Assembly: GCA_963772225.1 (NCBI GenBank)
Contig: CAVYWD010000001.1
Span: 868,001 to 932,000, forward strand
DNA: 64,000 bases
Reading direction: 5' to 3'
DNA from: CAVYWD01 sp963772225
Lineage (GTDB): Bacteria > Myxococcota > Myxococcia > Myxococcales > UBA5297
Positions 15,165-24,821 of this stretch are shown here, piece by piece (positions within the stretch are counted from its first letter, which is position 1; every line of letters starts with the position of its first letter). A program made the translations under genes and the position numbers. The notes beneath the pieces were generated by a model. That model was not told the DNA's origin, made no database searches, and saw only the letters and a list, made by a program, of their open reading frames with translations.

Positions 15165-16891
15165 GCTCCTCCCTGCTCGTCATCGACGACAGCCTGACCG
15201 TGCGCAAGCTCGTGGAGATCGCCTTCAAGGGCTCGGGCGCGAACCTGGAGTTCGCCGTCTCTGGACAGGAGGGGCTCGCCAAGGCCGCCCACGGCGAGCC
15301 GCCCGAGGCCATCCTCCTCGACTACATCCTGCCCGACATGCGCGGGACGGACGTCTGCCGGCGGCTCTCGGAGGACCCGCGCCTCGCGCGCGTTCCCGTC
15401 GTCCTGATGTCGGCCAAGAGCCTGAACATCCGCGAGCAGTTCGCGGCCTTCCCGTCGGTGGTCGACTTCGTCGTCAAGCCGTTCTCGCGCGAGGAGATCA
15501 GCCTGCGGCTCCGGCAGGCGAGCGCGCGCCCTTCGGCCGGGTCCGCGACGCCGCCGGCAAAGAGGGCCGAGCTGGCCCCGCCGCGCGAGCTCTTCACCTT
15601 CGAGCAGAAGCAGGCCGCGGCGCGCGCCATCTTCGCCCACCTCAAACCGCAGCTCGCGCAGCTCCCCACGTGGGCCCAGGAGCGGGGCGACGCCTCGCCG
15701 GCCGGCTTCTTCGCCAAGAAGCTCCTGACGCCCGAGGTGATGGATTGCGTGCTCGAGGACCTCGCCCCGCTCGCGCTGGACGCGGCGATCGCGGCGCCCG
15801 AGGGCGGAACCCACCTCCTGGGCCAGGTCTCCGGCTCGGCGCTCATGGTCTTTCTCCAGGGCCTCGAGACCGGCCGGCGCTCGGGGGTCCTGAGCATTCA
15901 CTGCGCGGGGCCGCGGCTCGCCGCGTACTGGAAGGACGGCGCGCTCGTCGCGGCCAGCAGCTTCGACCCCGCCGAGTACCAGCGCGAGTCCGCGCTCGCC
16001 CTCGACGCGATCGCGCCTTCCGCGCGAGCGAGCGCCGAGGAAGCGCAGCGGGCGAGCGCCATCCCGGTCTACGCCTCCCTCGCCCAGGCCGGGCAGCTCT
16101 CCCGCGACGACGCCCGGCGGGCCATGGCGCGCCAGGGCCGGAGGCTTTTGCGCGGCGCGCTGCGCGAGCCCAGCTGCCGCCTGGAGTGGAGCGAAGCGGC
16201 CCCGCTGCCGAGCTTCGCCGAAGAGCTGGGCGAGCCCATCCCCGTCGCGCAGCTCTGGCTCGAGCGGCTCCGGGCGGTGGCCCCGTGGAAAGAGGTGGAG
16301 CGCGCGGTGCCCTCGTCCCGGGTGGTGTTCGAGCGCGGCGAGCGCTTTAGCGCCAAGGTGCGCGCGCTGGAGTTGTCGGGCGGCGAGCGCGGCGTCCTCT
16401 CGCTCGTCGACGGCCGCGCCAGCGTCCAGCAGCTCGTCGACCGCAGCGGCGCCAAGGCCAAGGAGGCGCACCACATCCTGTACCGGCTGGCGGAGCTCGG
16501 GCTCATCCGGCGCCGCGCCGGCCTCATGGCGCGGCCCAAGGTGCTCGTCCTGGAGCCCGACCTCGAGGGCTTCCGCCGGCCGCTGGCGGTCTTGCTCGCC
16601 GCGCGCTGCCGGCCCCTCGACCTCGCCGCGGTGGAGCCCTCGGCCGACCTCGCCGCAGCGGTCCTGCGCGAGCAACCCGCCCTGGTGCTGCTCAACGCTG
16701 CCGCGGTCGGGGCCGAGCGGGCGCGGGAGCTCGCCGAGTCGCTGAGCAAGAGCTCCGAGTTCACCGGGGGCCTGGTGGCCCTGCTCGAGCCGGACGGCGG
16801 CGGCTCGGAGGCCTTGGAGGGCGCGCCGTTCGACGCCGTCCTCGTCAAACCCGTTCATGTCTCGGATCTCGACAGGCTCCTGCCGAGCTAG
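15161..16891 (+). CDS. Response regulator with DUF4388 (PatA-like) and second pseudo-receiver
   Basis: 576 residues. The N-terminal receiver (about 1-120) has all key residues: DDS near the start, the acceptor Asp in AILLDYILPDMRG, a Ser in VVLMSAKS and Lys in VVKPFS. A DUF4388 domain (about 222-340) follows: HLLGQVSGSALMVFLQGL, RRSGVLSIHC, YWKDGALVAAS. The C-terminus (about 455-576) is receiver-shaped (PKVLVLEPD, ALVLLNAAAVG, AVLVKPVHVSDLD), but the acceptor position is Asn, so it is probably not phosphorylated. DUF4388 proteins (PatA type) act in gliding, differentiation and signalling outputs of cyanobacteria and myxobacteria. Likely an output or scaffold protein of the CheA encoded at 20306. 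ATGA overlap with the preceding gene. Confidence 0.85.
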   Translation: MSSSLLVIDDSLTVRKLVEIAFKGSGANLEFAVSGQEGLAKAAHGEPPEAILLDYILPDMRGTDVCRRLSEDPRLARVPVVLMSAKSLNIREQFAAFPSVVDFVVKPFSREEISLRLRQASARPSAGSATPPAKRAELAPPRELFTFEQKQAAARAIFAHLKPQLAQLPTWAQERGDASPAGFFAKKLLTPEVMDCVLEDLAPLALDAAIAAPEGGTHLLGQVSGSALMVFLQGLETGRRSGVLSIHCAGPRLAAYWKDGALVAASSFDPAEYQRESALALDAIAPSARASAEEAQRASAIPVYASLAQAGQLSRDDARRAMARQGRRLLRGALREPSCRLEWSEAAPLPSFAEELGEPIPVAQLWLERLRAVAPWKEVERAVPSSRVVFERGERFSAKVRALELSGGERGVLSLVDGRASVQQLVDRSGAKAKEAHHILYRLAELGLIRRRAGLMARPKVLVLEPDLEGFRRPLAVLLAARCRPLDLAAVEPSADLAAAVLREQPALVLLNAAAVGAERARELAESLSKSSEFTGGLVALLEPDGGGSEALEGAPFDAVLVKPVHVSDLDRLLPS

Positions 16892-16916
16892 GCCGAGCGA
16901 TCCGAAGGAGGCGCCC

Positions 16917-17279
16917 GTGCAGAACGTGCTGATCGTCGACGACGTGAAGACCGACCGCGAGTTGATGGGCAAGGTCGTGACCGCGGCCGGCCACATCCCC
17001 GTTTACGCTTCTGACGGCGACGAGGCGCTGACGGTCGCCAAGCAGTCGACCCCCGCGCTCATCTTCCTGGACGTGGTCATGTCGCGGATGAACGGCTTCA
17101 ACGCCTGCCGGCAGCTCAAGCACGACCCGGCGACGTCGGCCATCCCGGTGGTGCTGGTGACCTCCAAGAGCACCGAGAGCGACAAGTTCTGGGGCAAGAA
17201 GCAGGGCGCCGACGACCACATCGGCAAGCCGTTCACCCCCGACACCCTCACCGCCGTCATCAAGCGGTTCCTGCGCTGA
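16917..17279 (+). CDS. Single-domain response regulator (CheY/PilG-like)
   Basis: 120 residues from GTG 16917, preceded by GAAGGAG 6 nt upstream. It is a stand-alone receiver: VLIVDDVKTDRELM, acceptor Asp in LIFLDVVMSRMNGF, Thr in VVLVTSKST, Lys in HIGKPFTPD. The wording (KTDRELM, MNGFNACRQLKHDPATSAIPVVLVTSK) is closest to the PilG/PilH regulators of type IV pilus chemosensory systems rather than flagellar CheY. It is probably the diffusible phosphoacceptor of the CheA in this cluster. Two bases separate it from the cheW that follows. Confidence 0.9.
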   Translation: MQNVLIVDDVKTDRELMGKVVTAAGHIPVYASDGDEALTVAKQSTPALIFLDVVMSRMNGFNACRQLKHDPATSAIPVVLVTSKSTESDKFWGKKQGADDHIGKPFTPDTLTAVIKRFLR

Positions 17280-17281
17280 CC

Positions 17282-17812
17282 ATGGCCGACTTCTCCACTC
17301 CTGCCCCCGCGGCGGAAAGCCGCGCCTCGGGCAGCGCTCTCCAGCGACCCGGCTCCGGGCAGGTCCTGGACCGGAGCCTCTGCGCCTTCTGGATCGGCGA
17401 AAAGGCCTACGCGGTCGAGACCGGCATCGTCAGCGAGGTCTTGAGCGCGGAGTCGTTCATCCCCGTCCCCGGGACGCCGCCGTCGGTGCTCGGGCTGTTC
17501 AACCTGCGCGGGACGCCGGTGAGCCTGGTCGACCTGGGCGCGGTGCTCGGCCTCCCGAGCGCGCCCGACGCCCAGGGCAAGGCGCGCTCGGTGCTCGTGC
17601 TGCGCCGCGACGAGGCCGTCCTCACCGGCGGGCTCATCGACCGGATGGAGCTCGTGGTCCAGGTCGGCCAGGGGGCCTTCACCCCTCGCGAGGCGAGCGA
17701 CGACCCGGTGGTGAAGGGCTTCCTGGAGACCGCGACCCGCGAGGGCCTCTTCCTGACGGTCTTGGACTCGGCAGTCCTCTTCGAGCGCCTCGAGCGCCTC
17801 AAGTTCCGGTAG
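17282..17812 (+). CDS. cheW: CheW coupling protein (PilI-like)
   Basis: 176 residues. After a disordered N-terminus (about 1-35) comes a canonical CheW domain: CAFWIGEKAYAVETGIVSEVL, FIPVPGTPPSVLGLFNLRGTPVSLVDLGAVLGL, then RSVLVLRRDE, IDRMELV and the C-terminal GLFLTVLDSAVLFERLERLKF. GLFNLRG is the conserved NLRG loop that contacts receptor and CheA. It sits directly between the CheY-like protein and the methyl-accepting protein, the order seen in Pil/Chp-type clusters. Confidence 0.9.
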   Translation: MADFSTPAPAAESRASGSALQRPGSGQVLDRSLCAFWIGEKAYAVETGIVSEVLSAESFIPVPGTPPSVLGLFNLRGTPVSLVDLGAVLGLPSAPDAQGKARSVLVLRRDEAVLTGGLIDRMELVVQVGQGAFTPREASDDPVVKGFLETATREGLFLTVLDSAVLFERLERLKFR

Positions 17813-17879
17813 GCGCCCGGCGAAGAAGGCGCCCAACCGCGAGCGAGCGACAACTCTTTTCAACCAGCCGGAGACGGTC

Positions 17880-20132
17880 ATGACTTCGAGCTTCGACAAA
17901 TTCCTCAGGGTCCTCTTTGGTCCCGCCATCCTGCTGATGAACCGGCTGAAGTACGCCCTGAAGTTCGTCGTCATCGGCCTCTTGATGATGATCCCGCTGG
18001 GCGCGGTTCTCTACCTTCAGTACTCGGCCAACACCAAGCAGTACGAGTTCAACGCCAAGGAGAGCGTGGGCGTGTCGTACATCGACCCGGCGCGCGACTT
18101 CCTCTTCGCGGTGGAGCGACACCGGGTGCTCGGCGCGGCAGTCCTCGCCGGCGAGGCCGGGCTGAAGAGCGAGCTGGAGCGGGCGACCTCGGACGCCGAC
18201 GGCCTGCTCGCGCGCCTGGACGCGGTGGACCGGATTCACGGCGCCGACCTCAAGACCACCGCCAAGCTCCAGGAGGCCCGGAGCGCGTGGCTCAAGCTCA
18301 AGGCCTCCACCTCCGCGAGCGCCGAGGACGCCGAGAAGGATCACGCCGAGGTGACGGCCCTGCTCGTCGACCTCATTTTGAACTACGCCGGAAACAACTC
18401 GAACCTCATCCTGGACCCCGACCTCGACAGCTACTGGCTCATGGACGCGTACGTGGTGAAGCTGCCGGCCATCGCCGAGTCCGTGGCCAAGAACGCCGTC
18501 CTCGGCATGCTCCCCGCCGCGGGCGACGGCGCCGAACGCACCCTGGCGCTCGCCGGCGGCTACTCCGCGGCGCTCTCCACCACCTCCGACATGGTCAACA
18601 TCGACCTCAAGACCGCCTTCAAGGAGACCCCGAACTTCGGCAAGAGCGCCAGCCTGCAGCCCAACCTCGAGGCGCCGCTCAAGGCCGCCAGCGACTCGGT
18701 CGGCCGCCACTCGGAGCTGGTCAAGCGGATCTTCATCTTCAGCGCCTCGCCTTCCACGTCGCGCGCCTCCACCCGCGAGCTCTCGGCGCAGACCCTGCAG
18801 TCGTTGGACCTGCTCCTCGCGCTGTACCAGAAGGCCTCGCCCGAGCTCGACAAGCTCTGCCGCCAGCGCGCCGACCAGTACGCCGGCGCGCGCACCACCG
18901 GCCTCATCGCCGCGCTGCTCGCGGCCCTCGCGCTGACCTGGATCTTCTCGGGCTTCTACCTCTCGGTCCGCACCGCCGTGGCCGCGCTGGCCGATGCGAC
19001 GCAGAAGATGATCGCCGGGACCACCGAGGTGTTCCGGCTGGAGAGCCGCGACGAGCTCGGGCAGGTCGCCACGTCGTACAACCAGATCAACGAGGCCCTG
19101 AACGAGTCGCGCACCCTGCAGCGCAAGGTCGCCAAGGACAACACCGACCTCCAAGAGAACATCATGGACCTGCTCACCGTGGTGTCCGGCGCGTGCGAAG
19201 GCGACCTCCGGGTCCGCGCCAAGATCACCGAGGGCGCGCTGGGCAACGTCGCCGACGCGTTCAACCAGCTCCTCGAGTCGCTGAGCCGCCTGCTGGGCGA
19301 CACGCAGAAGCAGCTCGAGCGGACCAACGACGCCATCAAGCAGATCACCGAGGCCTCGCAGCAAATGGCGGAGGGCGCCACCGGCCAGTCCAAGGAGGTC
19401 CAATCCGCCAACCAGCTCGTGGAGCACATGGCCAAGGAGATCCAGCGGGTGGCGCGGACCGCCGAGTCGGCCGCCCAGGCCGCCAAGCGCACCGAGGACT
19501 CCGCCGCGGCCGGCACCCAGGCCGTCCAGAACGTGGTCACCGGCATGGACACCCTGCGCTCCAGCGTTCAAGCGGGCGCCAAGAAGATGAAGAACCTGGG
19601 CGACAGGTCCATGGAGATCACCAGCATCGTCGGCACCATCGCCCACATCTCCGAGCAGACCAACATGCTCGCGCTCAACGCCGCCATCGAGGCCGCGCGC
19701 GCCGGCGAGCACGGCCGCGGATTCAGCGTGGTCGCCGAGGAGGTGCGCAAGCTCGCCGAGCGGACCGCCGCCGCGACCCAGGAGATCGACAAGCTGGTCA
19801 AGACCATCCACGCCGAGACCAACGAGACGGTCAGCGCCATCGAGCGCCAGACCGAGGTGGTGGAGCAGCAGTCCTCCAAGGTCGGCGAGGCCGGCGACAC
19901 GCTCGCCCTCATCCGCAAGGTCTCCACCGAGTCCGCGGACCTGGCGACCGACATCAGCGGCGTCGCCCAGAACCAGGCCAAGGGAACCGGCGACCTGGTC
20001 AAGGCCATCGGCCAGGTCTCCCGCATCGCCGGCGCGACGCAGGCGAGCGCGGTGGGCACGGTGGCCATCGTCCAGAAGCTGGCCGAGCTGTCGGCGCAGC
20101 TGACCCGGAGCATCGAGCGCTTCAAGGTCTAG
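17880..20132 (+). CDS. Methyl-accepting chemotaxis protein (PilJ-like)
   Basis: 750-residue membrane receptor. TM1 is about 24-46 (KFVVIGLLMMIPLGAVLYL); the periplasmic sensor (about 47-338) is mostly helical; TM2 is about 340-362 (GLIAALLAALALTWIFSGFYL). HAMP-like segments follow (FRLESRDELGQVATSYNQIN and a second around GDLRVRAKITEG, LGNVADAFNQLL), then a long signalling coiled coil with the conserved hairpin tip EQTNMLALNAAIEAARAGE and GRGFSVVAEEVRKLAERT at about 590-625. The tandem HAMPs and sensor size resemble PilJ. No ligand can be predicted. The cluster has no CheR or CheB, so adaptation is either absent or supplied from another locus. It ends at IERFKV with no CheR-docking pentapeptide. 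Confidence 0.92.
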   Translation: MTSSFDKFLRVLFGPAILLMNRLKYALKFVVIGLLMMIPLGAVLYLQYSANTKQYEFNAKESVGVSYIDPARDFLFAVERHRVLGAAVLAGEAGLKSELERATSDADGLLARLDAVDRIHGADLKTTAKLQEARSAWLKLKASTSASAEDAEKDHAEVTALLVDLILNYAGNNSNLILDPDLDSYWLMDAYVVKLPAIAESVAKNAVLGMLPAAGDGAERTLALAGGYSAALSTTSDMVNIDLKTAFKETPNFGKSASLQPNLEAPLKAASDSVGRHSELVKRIFIFSASPSTSRASTRELSAQTLQSLDLLLALYQKASPELDKLCRQRADQYAGARTTGLIAALLAALALTWIFSGFYLSVRTAVAALADATQKMIAGTTEVFRLESRDELGQVATSYNQINEALNESRTLQRKVAKDNTDLQENIMDLLTVVSGACEGDLRVRAKITEGALGNVADAFNQLLESLSRLLGDTQKQLERTNDAIKQITEASQQMAEGATGQSKEVQSANQLVEHMAKEIQRVARTAESAAQAAKRTEDSAAAGTQAVQNVVTGMDTLRSSVQAGAKKMKNLGDRSMEITSIVGTIAHISEQTNMLALNAAIEAARAGEHGRGFSVVAEEVRKLAERTAAATQEIDKLVKTIHAETNETVSAIERQTEVVEQQSSKVGEAGDTLALIRKVSTESADLATDISGVAQNQAKGTGDLVKAIGQVSRIAGATQASAVGTVAIVQKLAELSAQLTRSIERFKV

Positions 20133-20210
20133 CGAGGCTCGCGCCTCGGACCGACGAGGCAGGTTGAGAGGGTGCGGCGCAGCCTCGCGTCGATGGTCGA
20201 TGGTCGATGG

Positions 20211-20235
20211 TTCTGCGGGAACCCGGCTCGCAGAA
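20211..20235. other. Hairpin after MCP gene
   Basis: TTCTGCG and CGCAGAA are perfect 7-bp arms around an 11-nt loop, directly after three tandem CGATGGT-type octamers. There is no T-run, so termination is uncertain; it could be an attenuating or processing structure between the MCP and cheA genes. Confidence 0.3.
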
Positions 20236-20305
20236 GAACTGACTCGGGTGCATTTAGTTTCGCGCCCTCAAGGCCTCTAGGCCGACAGCCTTGAACGAGG
20301 ACCCG

Positions 20306-23300
20306 ATGGCGAGCTTCTCAATCGACGAGGTCCGCGACTCCTTCCGCGCGGACATGTCCCAGTTCCTGACGGAGATCGGCGAGGCGGCCGGCGCCATGGA
20401 GTCCTCGCTCGCCCGGCTCCCGAGCTTCCCGGAGGACGCCCACCGTCGGCCGCTCTTCGAGGCCATCGCCGCGCGCGCCCACGCGGTCGCCGGCACCGGG
20501 AGCCTGGTGGGGGCGACCTCGCTCTTCGAGAACGGCCGGCGGCTCGAGTCGCTCACCCGCGAAGGGCGCGTCGCCCTCATGCGGGCGCGCGCGCAGCTCG
20601 AGCGCGCCGCGCAAGTCGCCCACCTCTGCGCCCAGGGCGCCGAGGCGATGCAGGGCATGCTGGCGCTCGAGCTCGACCACCGGCGCGAGGAGGCCGACGC
20701 CGTCTCCCGCGAGTGGGAGAGGCGGCTGACGGCGCCCCCGCGCGCCGCGGACATCGCCACCGGCGATCTCCAGCTCTTGGAAGAGGGGCCGCCCTCCAGC
20801 GCCGGGCCCGCGGATCCGCCGGCGCCCGCCGAGGCGCTGGCCGCGCCCGCCCGCGAGTTCACTTTCGAGGACGGGAGCGCCGCCTCCGAGCTCGAGGAGC
20901 TCAAGGCCATCTTCCAGGAGGAGCTCCGGGCCTCGCTCGACTCCCTGGAGAGCGGCCTGCGCGCGCTCGAGGCGCGCCCCGAGGACCTCGCCGCGGCCGA
21001 GCGGCTTGAGCGCGCCTACCACACGCTTAAGGGCGCCTCGGCCACGGTGGGGCTCAAAGAGATCAGCCAGCTCGCAGCCTCGCTCCAGCACCGGGTGGAG
21101 CAGGCCATCGAGTCCGGGACGAGGGTGCCCCGCGGCCTCTGGCAGGACCTGGCCGACGACACCTCGCGCCTGCTCCAGCTCTCGGGCCTGCGGCCGCTGG
21201 CGATGGCGATGGCGGCGCCCGCCGCCGGCGATGCCGCCACCTCCGCTGCCGCCTCGGGCGGCGCCGGGCCGGCCCGCGAGGTGTTCCTGCGAGAGGCCCG
21301 CTCCGTCCTCGACGACGCGGCGCGCATGGCGGTCGAGCTCGCCTCCGCCTCTGCCGAACAGGCCTCGCGCATCCAGGCGGACCTCGGTCGACTGTTCCAC
21401 CGAGCCAAGGGCTCGTCGCTCGTCGCCGGCGAGCCAGGAGCCGCGCAAGCCGCGGCCGCGCTCCAGGACCTGTGCGAGAGCAGCGCCGCCCTGCCGCCGG
21501 CGAGCCTCACGTCGGGCCTTATGCGGCTGGCCTCGGCGGTGGGCCTCGCCCCGGCGGATCTGCCCACGCAGACCGCGCCTCCGGCGCGGGAGGAGTGCCA
21601 GGTCGAGCAGGATCCCGAGCTCTGGGACGCTTTTCTCCAGGAGTGCGCCGAGCTCATGGAGGGGATCGAGCGGGACGCCCTGGCGCTCGAAGAGTCCGCG
21701 AGCCCGAAGGAGCTCCTCCAGGCGCTGATGCGCCAGCACCACACGCTGAAGGGCGCGGTCAACTCCGTGGGCATCGCGCCGACCGGGCGCCTGCTCCATC
21801 GCATCGAGGACTTCCTGGAGGCTCTGCTCGAGGCGCCGCTCTTGCCCTCCATGAAGCTGGTCGCCGACCTGCTGCTGGAGATCCAGGCGGAGGTGCGGCG
21901 GCATCTGGGGACCGCGCGCCAGGGCTTCGTCCAGAACAGCGCGACGAGCGTCGACGCCCGTATCCGCCGGGTGACCGCCGGGGCGAGCGCCGCCGAGGCG
22001 AGCGCGGCGCCTTCGAGCGCGACCTCGTCCGCGACCCCGGCGGCCGAGTCCCAGGCCCACCCGCCGGCCGCCGACGAGAGCGGGCTCCAGGTCTCGCGCA
22101 CCCGCGCCGAGGCGAAGCCGGAGAAGCGCTATATCCGCGTCGCGACCGCCCAGCTCGACTCGCTCATGAACCTGGCCGGCGAGCTGGTGGTGAGCCGCTC
22201 CAGGCTCGGGAGCCGCGTCCGGTCGCTGCGCGCCATGCAGCTCGGGCTGAGCCGCAGCCAGCGCCGGCTCTTCGAGCACGTGGAGGACTTCGTCGGCAAG
22301 CACGAGTTCGCCAACCTGGACGGCCGCGCGCCCATGGCCCGCCTCGCCCAGGGCTCCGAGGCGCCGGCCTTCGTCGACTTCGGCGCGCTCGAGCTCGACC
22401 GCTACGACGACGTCCACGTCCTGGCGCGGGGCCTCGCGGAGATCTCCGACGACCTGGGCGAGGTCTTCGGGCAGCTCTTCCGCGAGGTGGGGAACATCGC
22501 CGGCGACGCCGACACCTTCGGGGGCATCGTCAGCGACATCCAGCGCGAGGTGACCCGGGCGCGCATGGTGCCGCTGGAGAGCGTCTTCGCGCGCCTGCGC
22601 CTGCCGGCGCGCGACGCCGCCTCCCGCGAGAAGAAGGAGGTGCGCGTCGCGACCTTTGGCGAAGAGGTGAGCCTGGACAAGACCATCGCCGACGCAATCT
22701 TCCAGCCGATGCTCCACCTGGTGCGCAACGCCGTGGCGCACGGCATCGAGGGCGCGGCCGAGCGCGAGTCCTCGGGCAAGGCGCGGGCCGGGACCCTGAC
22801 GCTCGGGGCCCGCCAGGAGTCGGGGCAGATCGTCCTCGAAGTCTCCGACGACGGCCGCGGCCTCGACCTGGCCGGGCTGCGCGCGCGCGGCGTCGCCATG
22901 GGGATGATCCCGCCCGAGACGCTGGTCACCGACCCCTCGGTGAAAGACCTGGTCTTCGCGCCCGGGGTGAGCACGGCCGCGGCAGCCAGCATGGTGTCGG
23001 GGCGCGGCTTCGGCGGCGACGTGGTGCGAAAGGCCATCGAGCGGCTGAACGGCTCCATCCGCGTGGAGACGTCGGCGGGCGCCGGCTCGAAGTTCGTCAT
23101 CACGCTCCCGCTCACGTTGGCCATCACCCGGGCGCTGCTGGTGCGCCAGTCGGGCCGGCTCTACGCCCTGCCGCTCTACTTCGCCGAGCACATCGTCGAC
23201 CTCGAGGAGGCGCGCGTGGTCGAGTCGTTGGGCGCGCGCCGAATGAAGCTGGGCGACTCCTTCACCCTGGTGCGCGCCCTCGGCCAGATCCTCGGCGCCG

Positions 23301-24277
23301 GCGCGAGCGCGGCCGAGGCGCCCGCGCGCGGGCCGGTCCTCGTCCTGCGCGTCGGCGAGCAGCGGATGGCGCTGCAGGTCGACGCGGTCGTCGCCCAGGA
23401 GGAGATCGTCGTCAAGGGCCTGGGCGAGCTGCTTTCCGGCCACCCGCACTTCGCGGGCGTCACCATCCGCGGCGACGGCGAGCTGGTGCTCATCGTCGAC
23501 GTCCCCGGCGTGATGGAGCAGGTGCTCGGCGCCGCGCCGCAAGCCGGAGGGCTGAGCCTCGTGTCGACGGCCCTCGACTCTGCTCCGAGCGCCGAAGAGC
23601 CTCGGCCCGCGCCGGACCCGGCGCCCTCGAAAACGCCGACGAGCGCGCCTCCGTCGCGCGCCTCATTGGCCGCGCTGCCGGCCCCACCGCCGACTTCCCC
23701 TCCGGTGCGCGCGGTGCCCCCGGCTCCTGCGCCGACGCCACCGGCGGTTTCGGCGCCCGCCCCTGCCCCCGCCCCGACGACCGCGGAGGCCTTCGCCGTC
23801 GACCCTGCGCCGGAGCAGCCCCCCGCGCTCGCCGCGGCGAAGCCGAGCCCAACCTCCGAACGCGGCGGCCCCCTGCGCGTGCTGTTCGTGGACGACTCGG
23901 TGTCGGTCCGCAAGGTGGCCGAGCGGACGCTCACTGGCCTGGGAGTCCAGGTAGAAGTCGCGGTCGACGGGCTCGACGCGCTGGAGACGCTGCGCACCCG
24001 GTCCTTCGACCTCGTCTTCACCGACCTGGAGATGCCGCGCATGCACGGTTACGAGCTCATCCGCGAGCTGCGCTTCCTGCCCGCGTACCGCTCGCTGCCG
24101 GTGGTGGTCGTCTCCAGCCGCTCGGGCCAAAAGCACCAGGACCGGGCCCGCGCGCTGGGCGCCAACGACTACCTCACCAAGCCCTTCAACGCCGAGAGCT
24201 TGGGCGCCGCCCTCAAGCGCTGGGCGAGGAGCCCCGAGAGCGCCCCGGCCCCCGGCGGTCGCAAGGAGCCGGCATGA
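20306..24277 (+). CDS. CheA-type hybrid histidine kinase with four HPt-like domains
   Basis: 1323 residues from ATG 20306 (GAGG 5 nt upstream; a TTG 15 bases earlier is less likely). Four HPt-type helical bundles precede the kinase core. Their candidate phospho-His are H59 (AHAVAGTGS, poorer match), H239 (YHTLKGAS), H365 (FHRAKGSS) and H479 (HHTLKGAV). The core follows: dimerisation segment from about 615; HATPase with LVRNAVAHGIE at about 806, VSDDGRGLDL and SGRGFGGDVV; then a CheW-like regulatory domain (about 945-1080). After a Pro/Ala-rich linker a receiver domain (about 1190-1310) has acceptor D1240 in LVFTDLEMPRMHG. This architecture matches PilL/ChpA-type hybrids controlling twitching or gliding surface motility and related outputs. 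It overlaps the next gene by ATGA. Likely kinase of the whole cluster. Confidence 0.93.
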   Translation: MASFSIDEVRDSFRADMSQFLTEIGEAAGAMESSLARLPSFPEDAHRRPLFEAIAARAHAVAGTGSLVGATSLFENGRRLESLTREGRVALMRARAQLERAAQVAHLCAQGAEAMQGMLALELDHRREEADAVSREWERRLTAPPRAADIATGDLQLLEEGPPSSAGPADPPAPAEALAAPAREFTFEDGSAASELEELKAIFQEELRASLDSLESGLRALEARPEDLAAAERLERAYHTLKGASATVGLKEISQLAASLQHRVEQAIESGTRVPRGLWQDLADDTSRLLQLSGLRPLAMAMAAPAAGDAATSAAASGGAGPAREVFLREARSVLDDAARMAVELASASAEQASRIQADLGRLFHRAKGSSLVAGEPGAAQAAAALQDLCESSAALPPASLTSGLMRLASAVGLAPADLPTQTAPPAREECQVEQDPELWDAFLQECAELMEGIERDALALEESASPKELLQALMRQHHTLKGAVNSVGIAPTGRLLHRIEDFLEALLEAPLLPSMKLVADLLLEIQAEVRRHLGTARQGFVQNSATSVDARIRRVTAGASAAEASAAPSSATSSATPAAESQAHPPAADESGLQVSRTRAEAKPEKRYIRVATAQLDSLMNLAGELVVSRSRLGSRVRSLRAMQLGLSRSQRRLFEHVEDFVGKHEFANLDGRAPMARLAQGSEAPAFVDFGALELDRYDDVHVLARGLAEISDDLGEVFGQLFREVGNIAGDADTFGGIVSDIQREVTRARMVPLESVFARLRLPARDAASREKKEVRVATFGEEVSLDKTIADAIFQPMLHLVRNAVAHGIEGAAERESSGKARAGTLTLGARQESGQIVLEVSDDGRGLDLAGLRARGVAMGMIPPETLVTDPSVKDLVFAPGVSTAAAASMVSGRGFGGDVVRKAIERLNGSIRVETSAGAGSKFVITLPLTLAITRALLVRQSGRLYALPLYFAEHIVDLEEARVVESLGARRMKLGDSFTLVRALGQILGAGASAAEAPARGPVLVLRVGEQRMALQVDAVVAQEEIVVKGLGELLSGHPHFAGVTIRGDGELVLIVDVPGVMEQVLGAAPQAGGLSLVSTALDSAPSAEEPRPAPDPAPSKTPTSAPPSRASLAALPAPPPTSPPVRAVPPAPAPTPPAVSAPAPAPAPTTAEAFAVDPAPEQPPALAAAKPSPTSERGGPLRVLFVDDSVSVRKVAERTLTGLGVQVEVAVDGLDALETLRTRSFDLVFTDLEMPRMHGYELIRELRFLPAYRSLPVVVVSSRSGQKHQDRARALGANDYLTKPFNAESLGAALKRWARSPESAPAPGGRKEPA

Positions 24278-24819
24278 CGGGCCCCGACCGAGAGCGGCCC
24301 GCGGACGCGGCGGTCTTCTTCCACTGCCCGCCGCACCTGCTGGCGCTGGGGGCCCGCTTCGTCGAGCGGCTGCTCCTTCGGGAGGCGCTGGACGAGGAGC
24401 GCGTCGAGGACCACGAGTGCCCCCGGATTTGGGTCGCCGGCCAGCCGTTCGCCGTCTGGGACCTGGGCCTGCTTCTGGGGCTCGGCCCTCAGAGCGCGGC
24501 CGCGGTGCTGCTCCGCCTGCCGTGGGAGGGCGGGACGCTCGGGCTCGCGCTGCGCACCGGGCCGTGCGCGGCCGTCAAGCGGCTCCCCCAGCTCCACCCG
24601 GTACCCGGCGCGGCCTTTGCCCACCGCCCCGGTGCGCTCAGCCTGGCCTTCCGGGCGAGCGACGCCCTGGGAGACCACGCCGAGACGCCGATGGGCTACG
24701 TCCTCGACCCCTCCTCGCTCTTCACCGCGGCCGAGCTCGCCGCCTCGGCGGCCGTCGCAGGGCCGGGCGCGGTGCGCGGTGCGGCGGGGCCGCCTCGCGC
24801 CGGCCAGGGAGGCCCCTGA
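24274..24819 (+). CDS. Degenerate CheW-like protein
   Basis: 181 residues, coupled to cheA by an ATGA overlap. It has a weak CheW-like pattern: FFHCPPHLLALGARFVERLLL, IWVAGQPFAVWDLGLLLGL in place of the NLRG-VxDL segment, LLRLPWEGGTLGLAL, and MGYVLDPSSLFTAAEL as the C-terminal strand-helix. The fold call rests on this pattern and its position between cheA and a kinase gene, not on a strong motif. If correct, the cluster carries three CheW-type proteins, two of them divergent, which could tune array composition. The Pro/Gly/Ala-rich last 20 residues look disordered. Confidence 0.6.
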   Translation: MTGPDRERPADAAVFFHCPPHLLALGARFVERLLLREALDEERVEDHECPRIWVAGQPFAVWDLGLLLGLGPQSAAAVLLRLPWEGGTLGLALRTGPCAAVKRLPQLHPVPGAAFAHRPGALSLAFRASDALGDHAETPMGYVLDPSSLFTAAELAASAAVAGPGAVRGAAGPPRAGQGGP

Positions 24820-24821
24820 CC

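Noticed and set aside
20318..23542. 1074-codon minus-strand open frame opposite cheA
   Set aside because: Same shadow effect; composition is abnormal and CheA motifs occupy the plus strand.
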